NCBI RefSeq assembly: GCF_030811455.1
Contig: NZ_JAUSQU010000001.1
Location: 3,844,001 to 3,908,000 of the forward strand
Direction: 5' to 3'
DNA: 64,000 nucleotides
Origin: Streptosporangium lutulentum
GTDB lineage: Bacteria; Actinomycetota; Actinomycetes; Streptosporangiales; Streptosporangiaceae
Shown here: piece by piece, positions 1 to 9,298 of the stretch
Layout of the letters: every line of letters starts with the position of its first letter
Numbering within the stretch: the stretch's first letter is position 1
Notes under the pieces: generated by a model
What the model was told of the DNA's origin: nothing
Database searches by the model: none
Seen by the model: the letters and a program-made list of their open reading frames with translations, nothing else
Made by a program: the position numbers and the translations under genes

Positions 1-2355
1 CCAGCACATGTAACGCTCCACGACACCATCCAGGCTCGGCTGGCCGAGTCCGGGCTCCCGGCTGAGGCTAAGGACGCGGTGCTGTCGGCCCTCGGCGAGC
101 CCCCACCGACGGCATCCGGCTCCCCCACCGGGATCTACCTGCGTGCGATCACCGTCGCGGGTTTCCGGGGCATCGGCCGATCGGCCCGGCTCCAGCTCCC
201 CCAGGGCAATGGGCTCGTCGTTGTCATCGGGCGCAACGGCTCGGGCAAGTCCAGCTTCGCCGAAGCCGCCGAGATGGCCCTGACCGGCCAGAACTCGCGC
301 TGGAACGCCAAGTCACAGATCTGGACGAGCAGCTTCAAGAACCTCCACAGCCAGGCGAACCCCGAGATCGAGGTGGAGCTGCTGGTCTCGGGTGAGGACC
401 GGCCCACTATGGTCCGCCGGGAATGGACCGGCACCAAAGTAGAGGACTCGGCTGCGGTCGTGCGTCGCTCCGGGCAGGGGCCCGCCCCGCTGAGCACGCT
501 GAACCTGGCTCACGCGCTGACGGCCTACCGCCCGTTCCTGCCCTACGCGGAGCTGGGCAACGCTCTGGACAAGCCGTCCGACCTGTATGACAAGGTCTCC
601 GGAATCCTCGGGCTGGGTTCGCTCTCCGAAGCGTGCAAGACGCTCCGCGACCAGAAGAACGCCTTCGGCAAGGAGGTGGTGGCCTCTCGTCAGGCTCTCG
701 TCCCCCTACTCAGCGGGCTGGCCCCCATCGACGACCCCAGGGCGCGTGCCGCCTATGCCGAGCTGAGCAAGAGCAACCCCGACCTCTCCGTGGTGGAGAA
801 GCTCGCCATCGGTGACGGAGCGCATGCGGAGCTGCGGGCCCTTCGCCGTATGGCGGAGTTGGCGGGGCCCGAGCCGCAGTCCGTACGAGACGCGGCGGAG
901 CGGGTGCGTGCGGCCGCGCGCACCCTGGAGGAGGTTCGGCGTGGTTCGGCGGAGGATGCTCGTGAGCGTGCCGAGCTGCTTGACCTGGCGCTCGCGCATC
1001 ACCGGAGGCATCAGAACGACCAGGCCTGCCCGGTCTGCGAGACGCAGGGGCGCCTCGACGAGGCCTGGGCCGTACGCGCGCAGGCGGAGGTTACCCGGTT
1101 GCGCCGGGAGGCCGCCTCCGCCGATGCCGCCCGGGTCGAGTCGCGGTCCGCCTGGGCCGCGGCGCATCGGCTGATCGGCGATTCACCCGCGGGGCTGCCG
1201 GATTCACTCACGGCGTCCTGGCGGCAGTGGCAGGCCTGCCGGGAAGGCGAGGATGTCCAGCGGTTCGTGGAGGTCGGCCTGCGGCTGGCGGAGGAGTGCC
1301 GGCTGAGCAGGGACGAGGCCGTCAAGCGCCTCGCCGACCAGGACGACCGGTGGAGCGAGCTCGCCGGGGCCGTGACGGCGTGGTGCCGGGAGGCGCGCGG
1401 GGCCGCCGAGGCCAAGATCCGGCTGCCGCTGGTCAAGGCCGCCGACGAGTGGCTTCACGAGGTTCACGACGACCTCCGTACGGCCCGCATGTCGGCGCAG
1501 GGGCAGGATGCCCGGATGTACTGGGCGATCATGCGCCAGCAGAGCAACGTCAGCCTGGGCGAGATCCGGCTGGCGGGCAACCGTACCCAGCGCAAGGTCG
1601 AACTCGACGTGACGGTGGACGAGGTGTCGGGGGCGGCTCTCGGCGTGATGAGCCAGGGAGAGCTGCACGCGCTGGCGCTCTCGCTGTTCCTGCCCCGGGC
1701 GCTGGCGAAGGAGAGCCCCTTCCGGTTCCTGGTCATCGACGATCCGGTGCAGTCGATGGACCCGAGCAAGGTCGACGGCCTGGCCCAGGTCCTGGAGGCG
1801 GTGGCGGAGTTCCGGCAGGTGGTCGTGTTCACCCATGACACCCGCCTGAGGGAGGCGATCCACCGCCTGCGCATCCAGGCGACGATCCTGGAGGTGCGGC
1901 GCAAGGAGCGCTCCCAGGTCGAGGTGGAGGTCTCCGACGATCCGGTTGAGCGGGCGTTGAAGGACGCCCGCTCCGTCCTCGCCGATCCAGGGCTCCCCGC
2001 AGGCGTGGCGCCCGCCGTTCTGCCTGGTCTGTGCAGGGTGGCGCTGGAGAGTGCCCTCGTCGAGGTCGCCCGGCGGCGGCTGCTGACCGCGGACGCCGAC
2101 CACGACGCGGTCGAGCGGCGGATCGCCGAGACACGCAGGTCGTCGGACATCGCCGCCCTGGCCCTCGGCGTCGAGCCCGGCGAGGTGGTCGGGTGGCTCA
2201 ACCGCACCATCGGCAGATGGGCCGGGGACGTGTTTCGCGCCTGCAACAGGGGCGCCCACGACCAGGGAGACTTCGATGCCGCTTTCCGCGGCACCGGAAA
2301 GGATCCGATCGAGTACGTGACCAAGCTGGCCCGGCTCCTCCGAGAGGTGAACTGA
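1..2355 (+). CDS. SMC/RecF-like AAA ATPase with HEPN-like C-terminal tail (5' end outside window)
   Basis: The frame is open from base 1, so the true start probably lies upstream; the first start codon in view is GTG at 79, and residues below are counted from it. Walker A GRNGSGKSS is at residues 51-59. A helical middle region carries a CPVC pair (C317, C320) like a zinc hook. An ABC signature SQGELHALALS starts near 525, and Walker B FRFLVIDDP is at 548-556. The last ~120 residues are a helical domain with FRACNRGAH (R720 to H727), which fits the R-x4-6-H pattern of HEPN RNases. The family includes DNA-repair ATPases and phage-defence ATPases such as RloC and PtuA. One base separates its stop from the next start, so the two are co-translated. 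A defence role is inference. Confidence 0.85.
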   Translation, partial: PAHVTLHDTIQARLAESGLPAEAKDAVLSALGEPPPTASGSPTGIYLRAITVAGFRGIGRSARLQLPQGNGLVVVIGRNGSGKSSFAEAAEMALTGQNSRWNAKSQIWTSSFKNLHSQANPEIEVELLVSGEDRPTMVRREWTGTKVEDSAAVVRRSGQGPAPLSTLNLAHALTAYRPFLPYAELGNALDKPSDLYDKVSGILGLGSLSEACKTLRDQKNAFGKEVVASRQALVPLLSGLAPIDDPRARAAYAELSKSNPDLSVVEKLAIGDGAHAELRALRRMAELAGPEPQSVRDAAERVRAAARTLEEVRRGSAEDARERAELLDLALAHHRRHQNDQACPVCETQGRLDEAWAVRAQAEVTRLRREAASADAARVESRSAWAAAHRLIGDSPAGLPDSLTASWRQWQACREGEDVQRFVEVGLRLAEECRLSRDEAVKRLADQDDRWSELAGAVTAWCREARGAAEAKIRLPLVKAADEWLHEVHDDLRTARMSAQGQDARMYWAIMRQQSNVSLGEIRLAGNRTQRKVELDVTVDEVSGAALGVMSQGELHALALSLFLPRALAKESPFRFLVIDDPVQSMDPSKVDGLAQVLEAVAEFRQVVVFTHDTRLREAIHRLRIQATILEVRRKERSQVEVEVSDDPVERALKDARSVLADPGLPAGVAPAVLPGLCRVALESALVEVARRRLLTADADHDAVERRIAETRRSSDIAALALGVEPGEVVGWLNRTIGRWAGDVFRACNRGAHDQGDFDAAFRGTGKDPIEYVTKLARLLREVN

Positions 2356-2356
2356 G

Positions 2357-2713
2357 ATGCTGACCTGCACACGCCTGCTCGACGACGCCGACACGGTCCT
2401 TCGCTCCGAAGACCAGGGGCCCTGGCCGCGCACAACCGCGTTCCTGCTCCGGAAGGCACTGGAGACATGCATGAGTGATTTCTGGCTCCGCACCCAGCCA
2501 GGTGTGGAGCGATGCGGCATGCGGACGCAGGTGCTCTGCCTGACGGAGTACGCCGATGCGGCCAGTGCCCGACGTGCTGCCGGAGCGTGGGCCGCGCTCA
2601 GCGCCGCCTGTCACTACCACGGTTACGAGCTCAACCCGACGGCTGGTGATCTGCGTATTCTCCACAATGAGGTGCGCACCCTCGCCGAGGATCTCAGCTC
2701 CGTCTCGCGGTGA
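2357..2713 (+). CDS. Small helical partner of the upstream ATPase, unknown function
   Basis: This 118-residue soluble, mostly helical protein starts one base after the ATPase stop, so the two are translationally coupled and probably form one system. It has no signal peptide or membrane segment. A notable stretch near residues 82-103 is ACHYHGYELNP followed by ILHNEV, with several conserved-looking His and Cys residues; a His-rich helix of this kind could bind metal or be a small HEPN-like fold. I do not recognise a named family. It is not HNH-like, so it does not match PtuB of Septu. A perfect hairpin terminator follows 29 bases downstream and closes the two-gene unit. Confidence 0.75.
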   Translation: MLTCTRLLDDADTVLRSEDQGPWPRTTAFLLRKALETCMSDFWLRTQPGVERCGMRTQVLCLTEYADAASARRAAGAWAALSAACHYHGYELNPTAGDLRILHNEVRTLAEDLSSVSR

Positions 2714-2741
2714 ATGAGGACTTACCCGGTCTGGTAACGCG

Positions 2742-2768
2742 GGCCGGATGAGCACTCCTCATCCGGCC
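2742..2768. terminator. Bidirectional hairpin between convergent genes
   Basis: A perfect 11-bp stem GGCCGGATGAG / CTCATCCGGCC with a 5-base loop lies between the ATPase pair (+) and the acyl-CoA synthetase (-). There is no U-tract, as is common for actinobacterial terminators. Confidence 0.6.
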
Positions 2769-2817
2769 TGGGATCTACTTGACAATCGGGAGATCAGGAG
2801 CCGGTCGGGCGGGGTGC

Positions 2818-4320
2818 TCATCTCCTTCGGGTGGGCGGGGCGGTCGCGTCGAGCGGCAGGGCGATGGCGTGTTTGAGGATCTTGCCGGTGGGGCTCAGGG
2901 GAAGCTCGTCGGCGAAGGAGATGTGGCGGGGATACTTGTAGGCCGCCATCCGCTCCCTCACGAAGGCGCGCAGGTCGTCGGCCTCGACCGGTGCCCGCAG
3001 CACCACGACGGCCGCGACCTCCTCCCCGAGTTCCGGATGGGGAACCCCGACGACCGCCGCGTGCCGTACGGCGGGGTGCTCGTGCAGGACCTCCTCCACC
3101 TCCCGGGGATACACGGTGCGGCCACCCCGGATGATCACGTCGCGGCGCCGTCCGACGACGAAGAAGAACCCGTCGTCGTCGACCCTGCCGAGGTCGCCGG
3201 TGTGGAACCAGCCGTCACGGATCGCCTCCGCGGTCGCGGCGGGGTTGTTCCAGTAGCCCTTCATCACGTTGGGGCCCCGGATGACGATCTCACCGACGTG
3301 GCCGCACGGCACCTCGCGGCCGAACTCGTCGACCACCCTCATCTCGACGTCCTTGATGGGCCAGCCGATGGACCCCGGCCTGCGGCCGTGGCCGGCGCGG
3401 TTGGTCGCGGCCGACGGGGAGGTCTCGCTGAGGCCGTACCCCTCCATGATCAGGCAGTCGAACCGCGTCTCGTACGCCCGCAGCACGTCGAGCGGGAGCG
3501 CGGCGCCGCCGGAGACGCACAGGCGCAGCAGTGACAGGTCGGAGACCCCGAGGTGGTCGAGCAGCGCGATGTACATCGTGGGCACGCCCTGGAAGACCGT
3601 GACGCCGTCGCGTCTGATCACCTCCAGCGCCCGGCCCGGCTCGAAGCGCGGCAGCAGCGTGAGCCGCGCGCCGGCGTGGACGGTCGCGTTGAGCGAGCAC
3701 GTCTGACCGAAGGCGTGGTAGAGCGGAAGCGCGCCGAGGACGACGTCGTCCACTCCGAGGGCGTGCATGCGGGCCACCGTCGTGGCGTTGCTCACGAGGT
3801 TGGCGTGGGTCAGCTCGATGCCCTTGGGCCGGCCGGTCGTCCCCGAGGTGTAGTGGATGACGGCGGTGTCGTCGCCCGCCCTCTGGACGATCTCGTGTTC
3901 GGACTCCACCCCGCGCAGCAGCCGGCGGAACTCCTCGGGGACCACGAAGAAGCAGTCGGCGCCGGTGCCCGAGGTACCGGCCTCGGCGGTCTCCGCGAGG
4001 GCGTGCCAGGCGATCAGCAGCCGGGCCCCGCAGTCACCGACGTACGCGGCGATCTCCCGTCTCTTCAGCAGCGGGTCGAGCGGGACGACCACGGCTCCGA
4101 TCCGGAGAATCCCGTAGTAGACGACGGCGAACTCCGGGACGTTCGGCAGCATGACCGCCACCCGGTCGCCGACGCCGATCCCGCGCAGGAGCAGCAGCGA
4201 CGCGACGCGCGCGCTCATCAGTTCGAGTCCGTCGTAGGTGATCTCCGCCTCGTCGAGGGTGATGACCGCTCTGCCGGTGAGCCGCTCGGCGGCGGCGTGA
4301 AGCCGGTCAGCGAGATTCAT
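2818..4320 (-). CDS. AMP-dependent acyl-CoA synthetase/ligase
   Basis: It activates a carboxylic acid to its CoA thioester through an acyl-adenylate. Visible motifs are the phosphate-binding loop YTSGTTGRPKG, the adenine motif GYGLSE, the hinge-side TGDLG and the C-terminal catalytic lysine in PLSPTGKILKHA. At 500 residues it has normal family length. I chose ATG at 4320, which overlaps the 3' end of the CdaR-type gene by 14 bases; an upstream ATG at 4383 is possible but would add 21 atypical residues. It is co-transcribed with that regulator and divergent from a Liv-type uptake operon, so the substrate may be the imported acid. The exact substrate cannot be read from the sequence. Confidence 0.88.
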   Translation of the reverse strand: MNLADRLHAAAERLTGRAVITLDEAEITYDGLELMSARVASLLLLRGIGVGDRVAVMLPNVPEFAVVYYGILRIGAVVVPLDPLLKRREIAAYVGDCGARLLIAWHALAETAEAGTSGTGADCFFVVPEEFRRLLRGVESEHEIVQRAGDDTAVIHYTSGTTGRPKGIELTHANLVSNATTVARMHALGVDDVVLGALPLYHAFGQTCSLNATVHAGARLTLLPRFEPGRALEVIRRDGVTVFQGVPTMYIALLDHLGVSDLSLLRLCVSGGAALPLDVLRAYETRFDCLIMEGYGLSETSPSAATNRAGHGRRPGSIGWPIKDVEMRVVDEFGREVPCGHVGEIVIRGPNVMKGYWNNPAATAEAIRDGWFHTGDLGRVDDDGFFFVVGRRRDVIIRGGRTVYPREVEEVLHEHPAVRHAAVVGVPHPELGEEVAAVVVLRAPVEADDLRAFVRERMAAYKYPRHISFADELPLSPTGKILKHAIALPLDATAPPTRRR

Positions 4321-5719
4321 GGAAACGACCGTACGTCTGGCTTCCGCCGCTCTCATTGGTCGCGGCGGCCAGTCTTTTCCCATCGAGGTTGGTGCCCGGC
4401 GACAGCGTGTCCTGAAGCGCGATCGCGACGAGCAGATCGAGGAGGTCGTTGATGCGGCGCAGATTGCGTCCGGTGCGCTCCCGGATCCGGCGCAGGCGGT
4501 ACTGGGCGGTGTTGGGGTGGATCTGCAGCCGCTCCGCGCAGGCGCGCAGGTTCAGGTCGTCGGCGGCGAAGGCCCGGATCGTGGCCGTGAGCACGCCGCC
4601 GCGCGCCCGGTCCTCGGCCAGAAGGGCCGTGATCCGCGGATCGACCAGGTGCCGGGCGGTGTCGTCGGCCTTCAGCGCCAGATACTGGAAGGCCGTGATC
4701 CTCGGCAGGGCCGCCACCCCTCCCTCCTCGGGCAGGAACTCCAGCACCGTGCGAGCCTCCTGGTAGGCCTGCGGGATCTGGGCGGTTCCGGCGATCACGG
4801 TGCTGACGCCCATCGCCAGGGCGATTCCCTCGCCGAGGAGGTTCTCCCGCACCGTCTGCAGCCGGTCGCACAGCTGCTCGGCGTCGACCCCCGGTCCGAG
4901 CGCGGGAATGGCCACGATCTCCGACTGCCGTACGACCGACAGCGTCCTCGTGCCGTTCCCGGCGGTCCGGGCGATCGCCGCGCAGGCCGCGTGCCGCGCG
5001 TCGGCGCCGCGGTCCGGGCCCGTCGCCACGGACTCTCCCCCGGACCTGGCGGTCCGCGGCAGGAGAATCGCGATCAGCACGAGCAACGGCGTGCGGGTGT
5101 CGGGCCCGAGGCCGTGCGCCTGGGCCGCGGCGAGCTGCTGTCCGCGCGTCGGCGTGTTCCCCGCCAGGAGGGTTTCCAGCAGGTCCCTGCTCTCCCGCAC
5201 CGCCTCGGCGGTGGCGTACTGCTGGAACTCCATGTACGCGTTGGCGGCGTGCGTGCTGGCGAAGTCGCAGTAGCGCATCAGCGGAGTCACCAGCGAGAGC
5301 GCGGCCTCGTGACCGGCGAACGAGCGGCCGGCGCGCTTGACCACCGATTCCCAGAAGACCTGCTGGCCGACGCGGAAGGCGTTGATGTAGTCGGCCAGGG
5401 CGACCCCGGACCGTGCCCGCCGCATCCCCGCCCGGCGGGTGAAGGCGATGTCGTCGAACGTCACCGTGCGGTCTTCGAGCAGTACGGCCAGCTTGCTGCG
5501 GTAGTGCTGGGTCACCTGGTTTCGCACGTCGGCGTGGAACGTCTCGTCCTGAGCCGCGTACGCGGGGATCTCGGCCCGCATGGTCCTGGCCGCGGTGCCG
5601 GCCAGCTCGTCTAGGTCGTTGAGGAGTTCGGAAAGGATACGTGCGCGTTCAGCGCGGACCGCTTCCGTACCAGTGAGTGCTTCCGTGCTGAATCCACTGG
5701 ACATGCCGGGATGATCCAT
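4307..5719 (-). CDS. PucR/CdaR-family transcriptional regulator
   Basis: This 470-residue cytoplasmic regulator has an N-terminal helical RsbRD-like region (residues ~25-170), a degenerate GGDEF-like CdaR middle domain, and a C-terminal PucR helix-turn-helix around residues 400-440 (ERLQIHPNTAQYRLRRIRER). The family senses carboxylic acids, polyols or purines and usually activates neighbouring catabolic genes. It sits upstream of the acyl-CoA ligase on the same strand and faces the livGFHMK operon across a ~175-bp intergenic region. It is therefore the likely regulator of both transcripts. ATG at 5719 is used; ATG at 5704 is an alternative. Confidence 0.85.
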   Translation of the reverse strand: MDHPGMSSGFSTEALTGTEAVRAERARILSELLNDLDELAGTAARTMRAEIPAYAAQDETFHADVRNQVTQHYRSKLAVLLEDRTVTFDDIAFTRRAGMRRARSGVALADYINAFRVGQQVFWESVVKRAGRSFAGHEAALSLVTPLMRYCDFASTHAANAYMEFQQYATAEAVRESRDLLETLLAGNTPTRGQQLAAAQAHGLGPDTRTPLLVLIAILLPRTARSGGESVATGPDRGADARHAACAAIARTAGNGTRTLSVVRQSEIVAIPALGPGVDAEQLCDRLQTVRENLLGEGIALAMGVSTVIAGTAQIPQAYQEARTVLEFLPEEGGVAALPRITAFQYLALKADDTARHLVDPRITALLAEDRARGGVLTATIRAFAADDLNLRACAERLQIHPNTAQYRLRRIRERTGRNLRRINDLLDLLVAIALQDTLSPGTNLDGKRLAAATNESGGSQTYGRFHESR

Positions 5720-5896
5720 GGTTGCGGCCTGGCGGTCAACGGGTCGTAACCGGTCCGAGACACACGCTGTGCGCGGCGGACAACACCCCTGTCACATTTT
5801 GGGTGGCCGTGCCCAATGCGGTTCCTTGCGGGCGGATCCTACGCTGACCAGAACTTCAGAACATTGTTCTTCCGCTCGTTGCGCCCAGGAGGCCGG

Positions 5897-6655
5897 ATGC
5901 TGGAGGTACACGATCTTACCGTTCGCTTCGGGGGCATCACCGCGCTGGATGGCGTGGGCTTCTCCGTGAGCCGCGGCGAGATGGTGGGGCTCATCGGACC
6001 GAACGGCGCCGGCAAGACCACACTGTTCAACTGCCTGACCCGGCGATACGACGCCGACTCGGGAAGCGTCCTGTACGAGGGAAAGAACCTGCTGGCCATG
6101 GCGCCGCACGCGATCGCGGGGACGGGCATCGCGCGGACCTTCCAGAACCTCGGCCTGTTCCCGCACCTGTCGGTGCGCGACAACGTACTGGTCGGCGCGC
6201 ACCACCGCGGAGGGGCCGGTTTCCTCACCGCGGCCCTGTGGCTGCCGACGGTCCGCCGCGAGGAGAACCGGCTCCGCGCCGAGGCGGACAGGATCCTGGA
6301 TCGGCTGGCGCTGACCGAGGTCGCCGACCACCCCGCGTCGGGGCTGCCGTTCGGCACGCTCAAGCGGGTGGAACTGGCTCGGGCGCTGATCGGGCGCCCC
6401 GCGTTGCTGCTGCTGGACGAACCCGTCAACGGGCTCAACTCCGCGGAGGTCGAGGGGTTCGCCGACACCCTTCGCGCGATCCGCGAGGAGTTCGACGTGA
6501 CGGTGGTCGTGGTCGAGCACCACATGGGTTTCGTGATGGGGATCTGCGACCGGGTCGTCTGCCTGGACTTCGGCCGCAAGATCGCCGAGGGGCCGCCCGC
6601 GGAGGTCCAGCGCGATCCCGGGGTCATGCGGGCATATCTGGGGACGGCCATATGA
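5897..6655 (+). CDS. livG: Branched-chain amino acid-type ABC transporter ATP-binding protein LivG
   Basis: This 252-residue cytoplasmic ATPase powers a HAAT-family importer. It has Walker A GPNGAGKTT, the LivG hallmark of a long insert after the Q-loop, a degenerate signature region (LPFGTLKRVELARAL), Walker B LLLLDEPVNGL and the H-loop VVEHH. The start at ATG 5897 is fixed by an AGGAGG Shine-Dalgarno at 5887-5892; the frame is open further upstream, but that sequence does not look like LivG. Its stop overlaps the next ATG (ATGA). It is first in a tight five-gene operon divergent from the CdaR-type regulator. Confidence 0.95.
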   Translation: MLEVHDLTVRFGGITALDGVGFSVSRGEMVGLIGPNGAGKTTLFNCLTRRYDADSGSVLYEGKNLLAMAPHAIAGTGIARTFQNLGLFPHLSVRDNVLVGAHHRGGAGFLTAALWLPTVRREENRLRAEADRILDRLALTEVADHPASGLPFGTLKRVELARALIGRPALLLLDEPVNGLNSAEVEGFADTLRAIREEFDVTVVVVEHHMGFVMGICDRVVCLDFGRKIAEGPPAEVQRDPGVMRAYLGTAI

Positions 6656-7377
6656 GCGAGAACGCCTTTCTGACGGTCACGGACCTGCGCGCCGGCTACG
6701 GGGGCGCCCGGGTCCTGCACGGTGTGAGCCTGACCGTGGGCCAGGGGGAGATATGCGCCATCCTCGGACCCAACGGAGCGGGCAAGACCACCCTGCTGCG
6801 GGCGCTCTCCGGCATGGTCCGGGTGCGCGGCGACGTCCGGCTCGACGGAGCCGACCTGGCCGGGCGCTCACCGGACACGCTCGCCCGGCAGGGCGTCGCG
6901 CACGTGCCCGAGGGGCGCGGCACGTTCATGCCGCTGACCGTCGAGGAGAACCTGCGCCTGGGGGCCTTCGTACGCCGGGGGCGCGGCGCGGTGAACGACG
7001 ACCTGGAGCGCGTCTACACCTACTTCCCGGTGCTGAAGACGCGGCTGACGCAGGTGGCCGGCAGCCTCAGCGGCGGTGAGCAGCAGATGCTGGCGATCGG
7101 CCGGGCGCTCATGCTGCGGCCACGGCTGCTCCTTCTGGACGAGCCCTCCCTCGGCCTCGCCCCAATGGTCACCCAGGAACTCTTCCGCATCGTGCGGGCA
7201 GTCAACGAAGAGGAGCGGACCACCGTGGTCGTCGTCGAGCAGAACGCCCATCTCGCTCTCAGCGTCGCCCAACAGGCGCATGTCCTCGAGAGCGGCCGGA
7301 TCGTGCTGTCGGGATCGGCGGAGCAGATCAGGGCGGACGAACAGGTCGCCCAGTCCTACCTCGGATACCGGGTCTAG
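6652..7377 (+). CDS. livF: Branched-chain amino acid-type ABC transporter ATP-binding protein LivF
   Basis: This second ATPase of the importer has 241 residues. It shows Walker A GPNGAGKTT, signature LSGGEQQML, Walker B LLLLDEPSLGLAP and the H-loop VVEQNAH, all in standard order and spacing for LivF. It overlaps livG by 4 bases, and livH begins 2 bases after its stop, so translation is coupled. With LivG it forms the nucleotide-binding heterodimer under the LivHM membrane channel. Confidence 0.95.
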   Translation: MSENAFLTVTDLRAGYGGARVLHGVSLTVGQGEICAILGPNGAGKTTLLRALSGMVRVRGDVRLDGADLAGRSPDTLARQGVAHVPEGRGTFMPLTVEENLRLGAFVRRGRGAVNDDLERVYTYFPVLKTRLTQVAGSLSGGEQQMLAIGRALMLRPRLLLLDEPSLGLAPMVTQELFRIVRAVNEEERTTVVVVEQNAHLALSVAQQAHVLESGRIVLSGSAEQIRADEQVAQSYLGYRV

Positions 7378-7379
7378 AC

Positions 7380-8261
7380 ATGGCCGGCTTCCTGCAGCAG
7401 ATCATCGAAGGGCTCGGCGCGGGCGCGATCTACGCCAGCCTGGCCCTGGCCCTGGTGTTGATCTACCAGTTCACCGGGATCGTCAACTTCGCCCAGGGTG
7501 AGCTGGCGATGTTCTCCACCTACATCGCCTGGCAGTTCACGGCCGCGGGCCTGCCGTTCTGGCTGGCACTGGTGCTCACGCTGGCGGTGTCCTTCGCGGG
7601 CGGCATGCTCATCGAGCGGGTCGTCATCCGTCCCGTGGAGGGCGCCCCCGAACTGACCGTGGTGATCGTCACCGTGGGGCTGTTCATCTTCGTCAACGCC
7701 GCCGCCGGATGGATCTGGACGTTCCTCATCAAGGACTTCCCCAATCCGTTCCCCGGCGGCGCGATCGAGGCCGGCGGGCTCAGCGTGGGGTATTCGACGC
7801 TGGGCATCCTGGTCGTGGTCGGCCTGGTCATGGGCCTGCTGTACCTGCTCTTCCAGCACACCAAGATCGGCCTGGGGATGCGCGCGGTGGCGACCAATCC
7901 CTCCTCGGCCCGGCTCGTCGGCATCCGGGTGGGCTGGACCCTCGCGCTCGGCTGGGGACTCGCCGCCACCGTCGGCGCGGTGTCGGGCGTTCTGGTGGCC
8001 CCGCTGCTCTTCCTGGAGCCCAACATGATGGGCGGCGTCCTCATCTACGCCTTCGCCGCGGCGACCCTCGGAGGGTTCGACAGTCCGCTGGGCGCGGTGG
8101 TGGGCGGCCTGATCGTCGGCGTCGCCGAGACGCTCGCCGGCGCGTACGTCGGCTTCATCGGATCCGACCTCAAGGTGGGCGTGCCATTGGTCATCATCCT
8201 CTGCATCCTGCTGTTGCGGCCCCAGGGCCTGTTCGGCCGAGCGGTGGTGGAGAGGGCATGA
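7380..8261 (+). CDS. livH: Branched-chain amino acid-type ABC transporter permease LivH
   Basis: This 293-residue integral membrane protein has about eight hydrophobic segments. The N-terminal GAIYASLALALVLIY and IVNFAQGELAMF motifs are typical of LivH, and a conserved cytoplasmic loop with GMRAVATNPSSARLVGI couples to the ATPase. It starts 2 bases after livF and its stop overlaps the livM start as ATGA. It forms the translocation channel with LivM. Confidence 0.94.
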   Translation: MAGFLQQIIEGLGAGAIYASLALALVLIYQFTGIVNFAQGELAMFSTYIAWQFTAAGLPFWLALVLTLAVSFAGGMLIERVVIRPVEGAPELTVVIVTVGLFIFVNAAAGWIWTFLIKDFPNPFPGGAIEAGGLSVGYSTLGILVVVGLVMGLLYLLFQHTKIGLGMRAVATNPSSARLVGIRVGWTLALGWGLAATVGAVSGVLVAPLLFLEPNMMGGVLIYAFAAATLGGFDSPLGAVVGGLIVGVAETLAGAYVGFIGSDLKVGVPLVIILCILLLRPQGLFGRAVVERA

Positions 8262-9295
8262 GCGGGCCGGCGGAAGTGACCGAGAAGAAGGCCGTGCGAG
8301 CGGACGTACCCACCCGTGGGCGGTCCCTGGCGCGCGTCGCCACCGCGCACTGGCGGTGGATCGCGGTGGCGCTGCTGCTCGCGGTGGCCCTTTACGCGCC
8401 GTTCCAGCTCGTGCCCTTCCGCGTCTTCCAGCTCACCATGGTGCTGGTCTACGCGGTGGCGCTGCTCGGACTGAACCTCCTCGTCGGGCACGCCGGTCAG
8501 ATCTCCCTCGGGCACGGCGCCTTCTTCGCCGTCGGAGCCTACGGGTCGGCGATCATGCTCGACCGGTGGGAGCTGCCGCACCTGGCGACCCTGCCGATCG
8601 CCGCCGCGGTGGCGTTCGCGATCGGCCTGGCGCTCGGCCTGCCCGCCATGCGCCTGCGCGGGCTCTACCTGGCCCTGGTGACACTGGCCATCGCCGTCTT
8701 CCTCGTGCCGTTGCTCAAGCGGTTCGAGGCGCTGACCGGCGGTTCCATGGGGCTGACACTCGGCAAACCGGTACCGCCGGCGTGGACGGGGCTGGCCGAG
8801 GACCAGTGGCTGTACTTCCTGGCACTGGCCGTGGCCGTCCTCGCCTTCCTGCTCGCCTACGGTCTGCTGCGCTCGCGCGTCGGCCGCGCCCTGCACGCCA
8901 TCCGGGACAACGAGGCGGCGGCCGAGGTCATGGGCGTGCGGCTGTCGTTCTACAAGACGCTCGCCTTCGCGTGGAGCGCGATGTTCGCGGGGGCGGCGGG
9001 CTGCGTCTACACGTGGGTCATCGGGTTCGTCTCCCCGGACTCGTTCGTCCTCACGCTTTCGATCACCCTTCTGGCGAGCATCGTCGTCGGCGGCCTCGGC
9101 TCGTTCGCGGGACCGCTGCTGGGCGGGCTGTTCATGATGTTCGTCCCGAGCATCTCCCAGGACGTCAACGACGCCGCGCCCGGCGTCATCTTCGGCTTGT
9201 TGATCATCGCGGTGATGTACGTCGCTCCGACAGGTCTTGCCGGACTGGCGGGGCGCGTGACGCGCTCGATCACAAAGATTCTCCGGAAGGAGTAG
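8258..9295 (+). CDS. livM: Branched-chain amino acid-type ABC transporter permease LivM
   Basis: This 345-residue inner-membrane permease begins with a ~30-residue charged cytoplasmic N-terminus, followed by about ten hydrophobic segments. LLVGHAGQISLGHGAFF and the ATPase-coupling loop RSRVGRALHAIRDNEAA are diagnostic of LivM. ATG 8258 overlaps the livH stop by 4 bases. The same frame is open for ~550 bases upstream inside livH, but that stretch is antisense-like noise and not part of the protein. Confidence 0.94.
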   Translation: MSGPAEVTEKKAVRADVPTRGRSLARVATAHWRWIAVALLLAVALYAPFQLVPFRVFQLTMVLVYAVALLGLNLLVGHAGQISLGHGAFFAVGAYGSAIMLDRWELPHLATLPIAAAVAFAIGLALGLPAMRLRGLYLALVTLAIAVFLVPLLKRFEALTGGSMGLTLGKPVPPAWTGLAEDQWLYFLALAVAVLAFLLAYGLLRSRVGRALHAIRDNEAAAEVMGVRLSFYKTLAFAWSAMFAGAAGCVYTWVIGFVSPDSFVLTLSITLLASIVVGGLGSFAGPLLGGLFMMFVPSISQDVNDAAPGVIFGLLIIAVMYVAPTGLAGLAGRVTRSITKILRKE

Positions 9296-9298
9296 GAA

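Noticed and set aside
1-2713. Direct assignment as a Septu (PtuAB) system
   Set aside because: The small partner lacks an HNH motif, and the ATPase has a CxxC hook and a HEPN-like tail; only a general defence role is proposed.
7709-8257. Long open frame extending upstream of livM
   Set aside because: It runs in a shifted frame through livH and encodes Arg/Pro/Gly-rich residues; the true start is at 8258 with a 4-base overlap.
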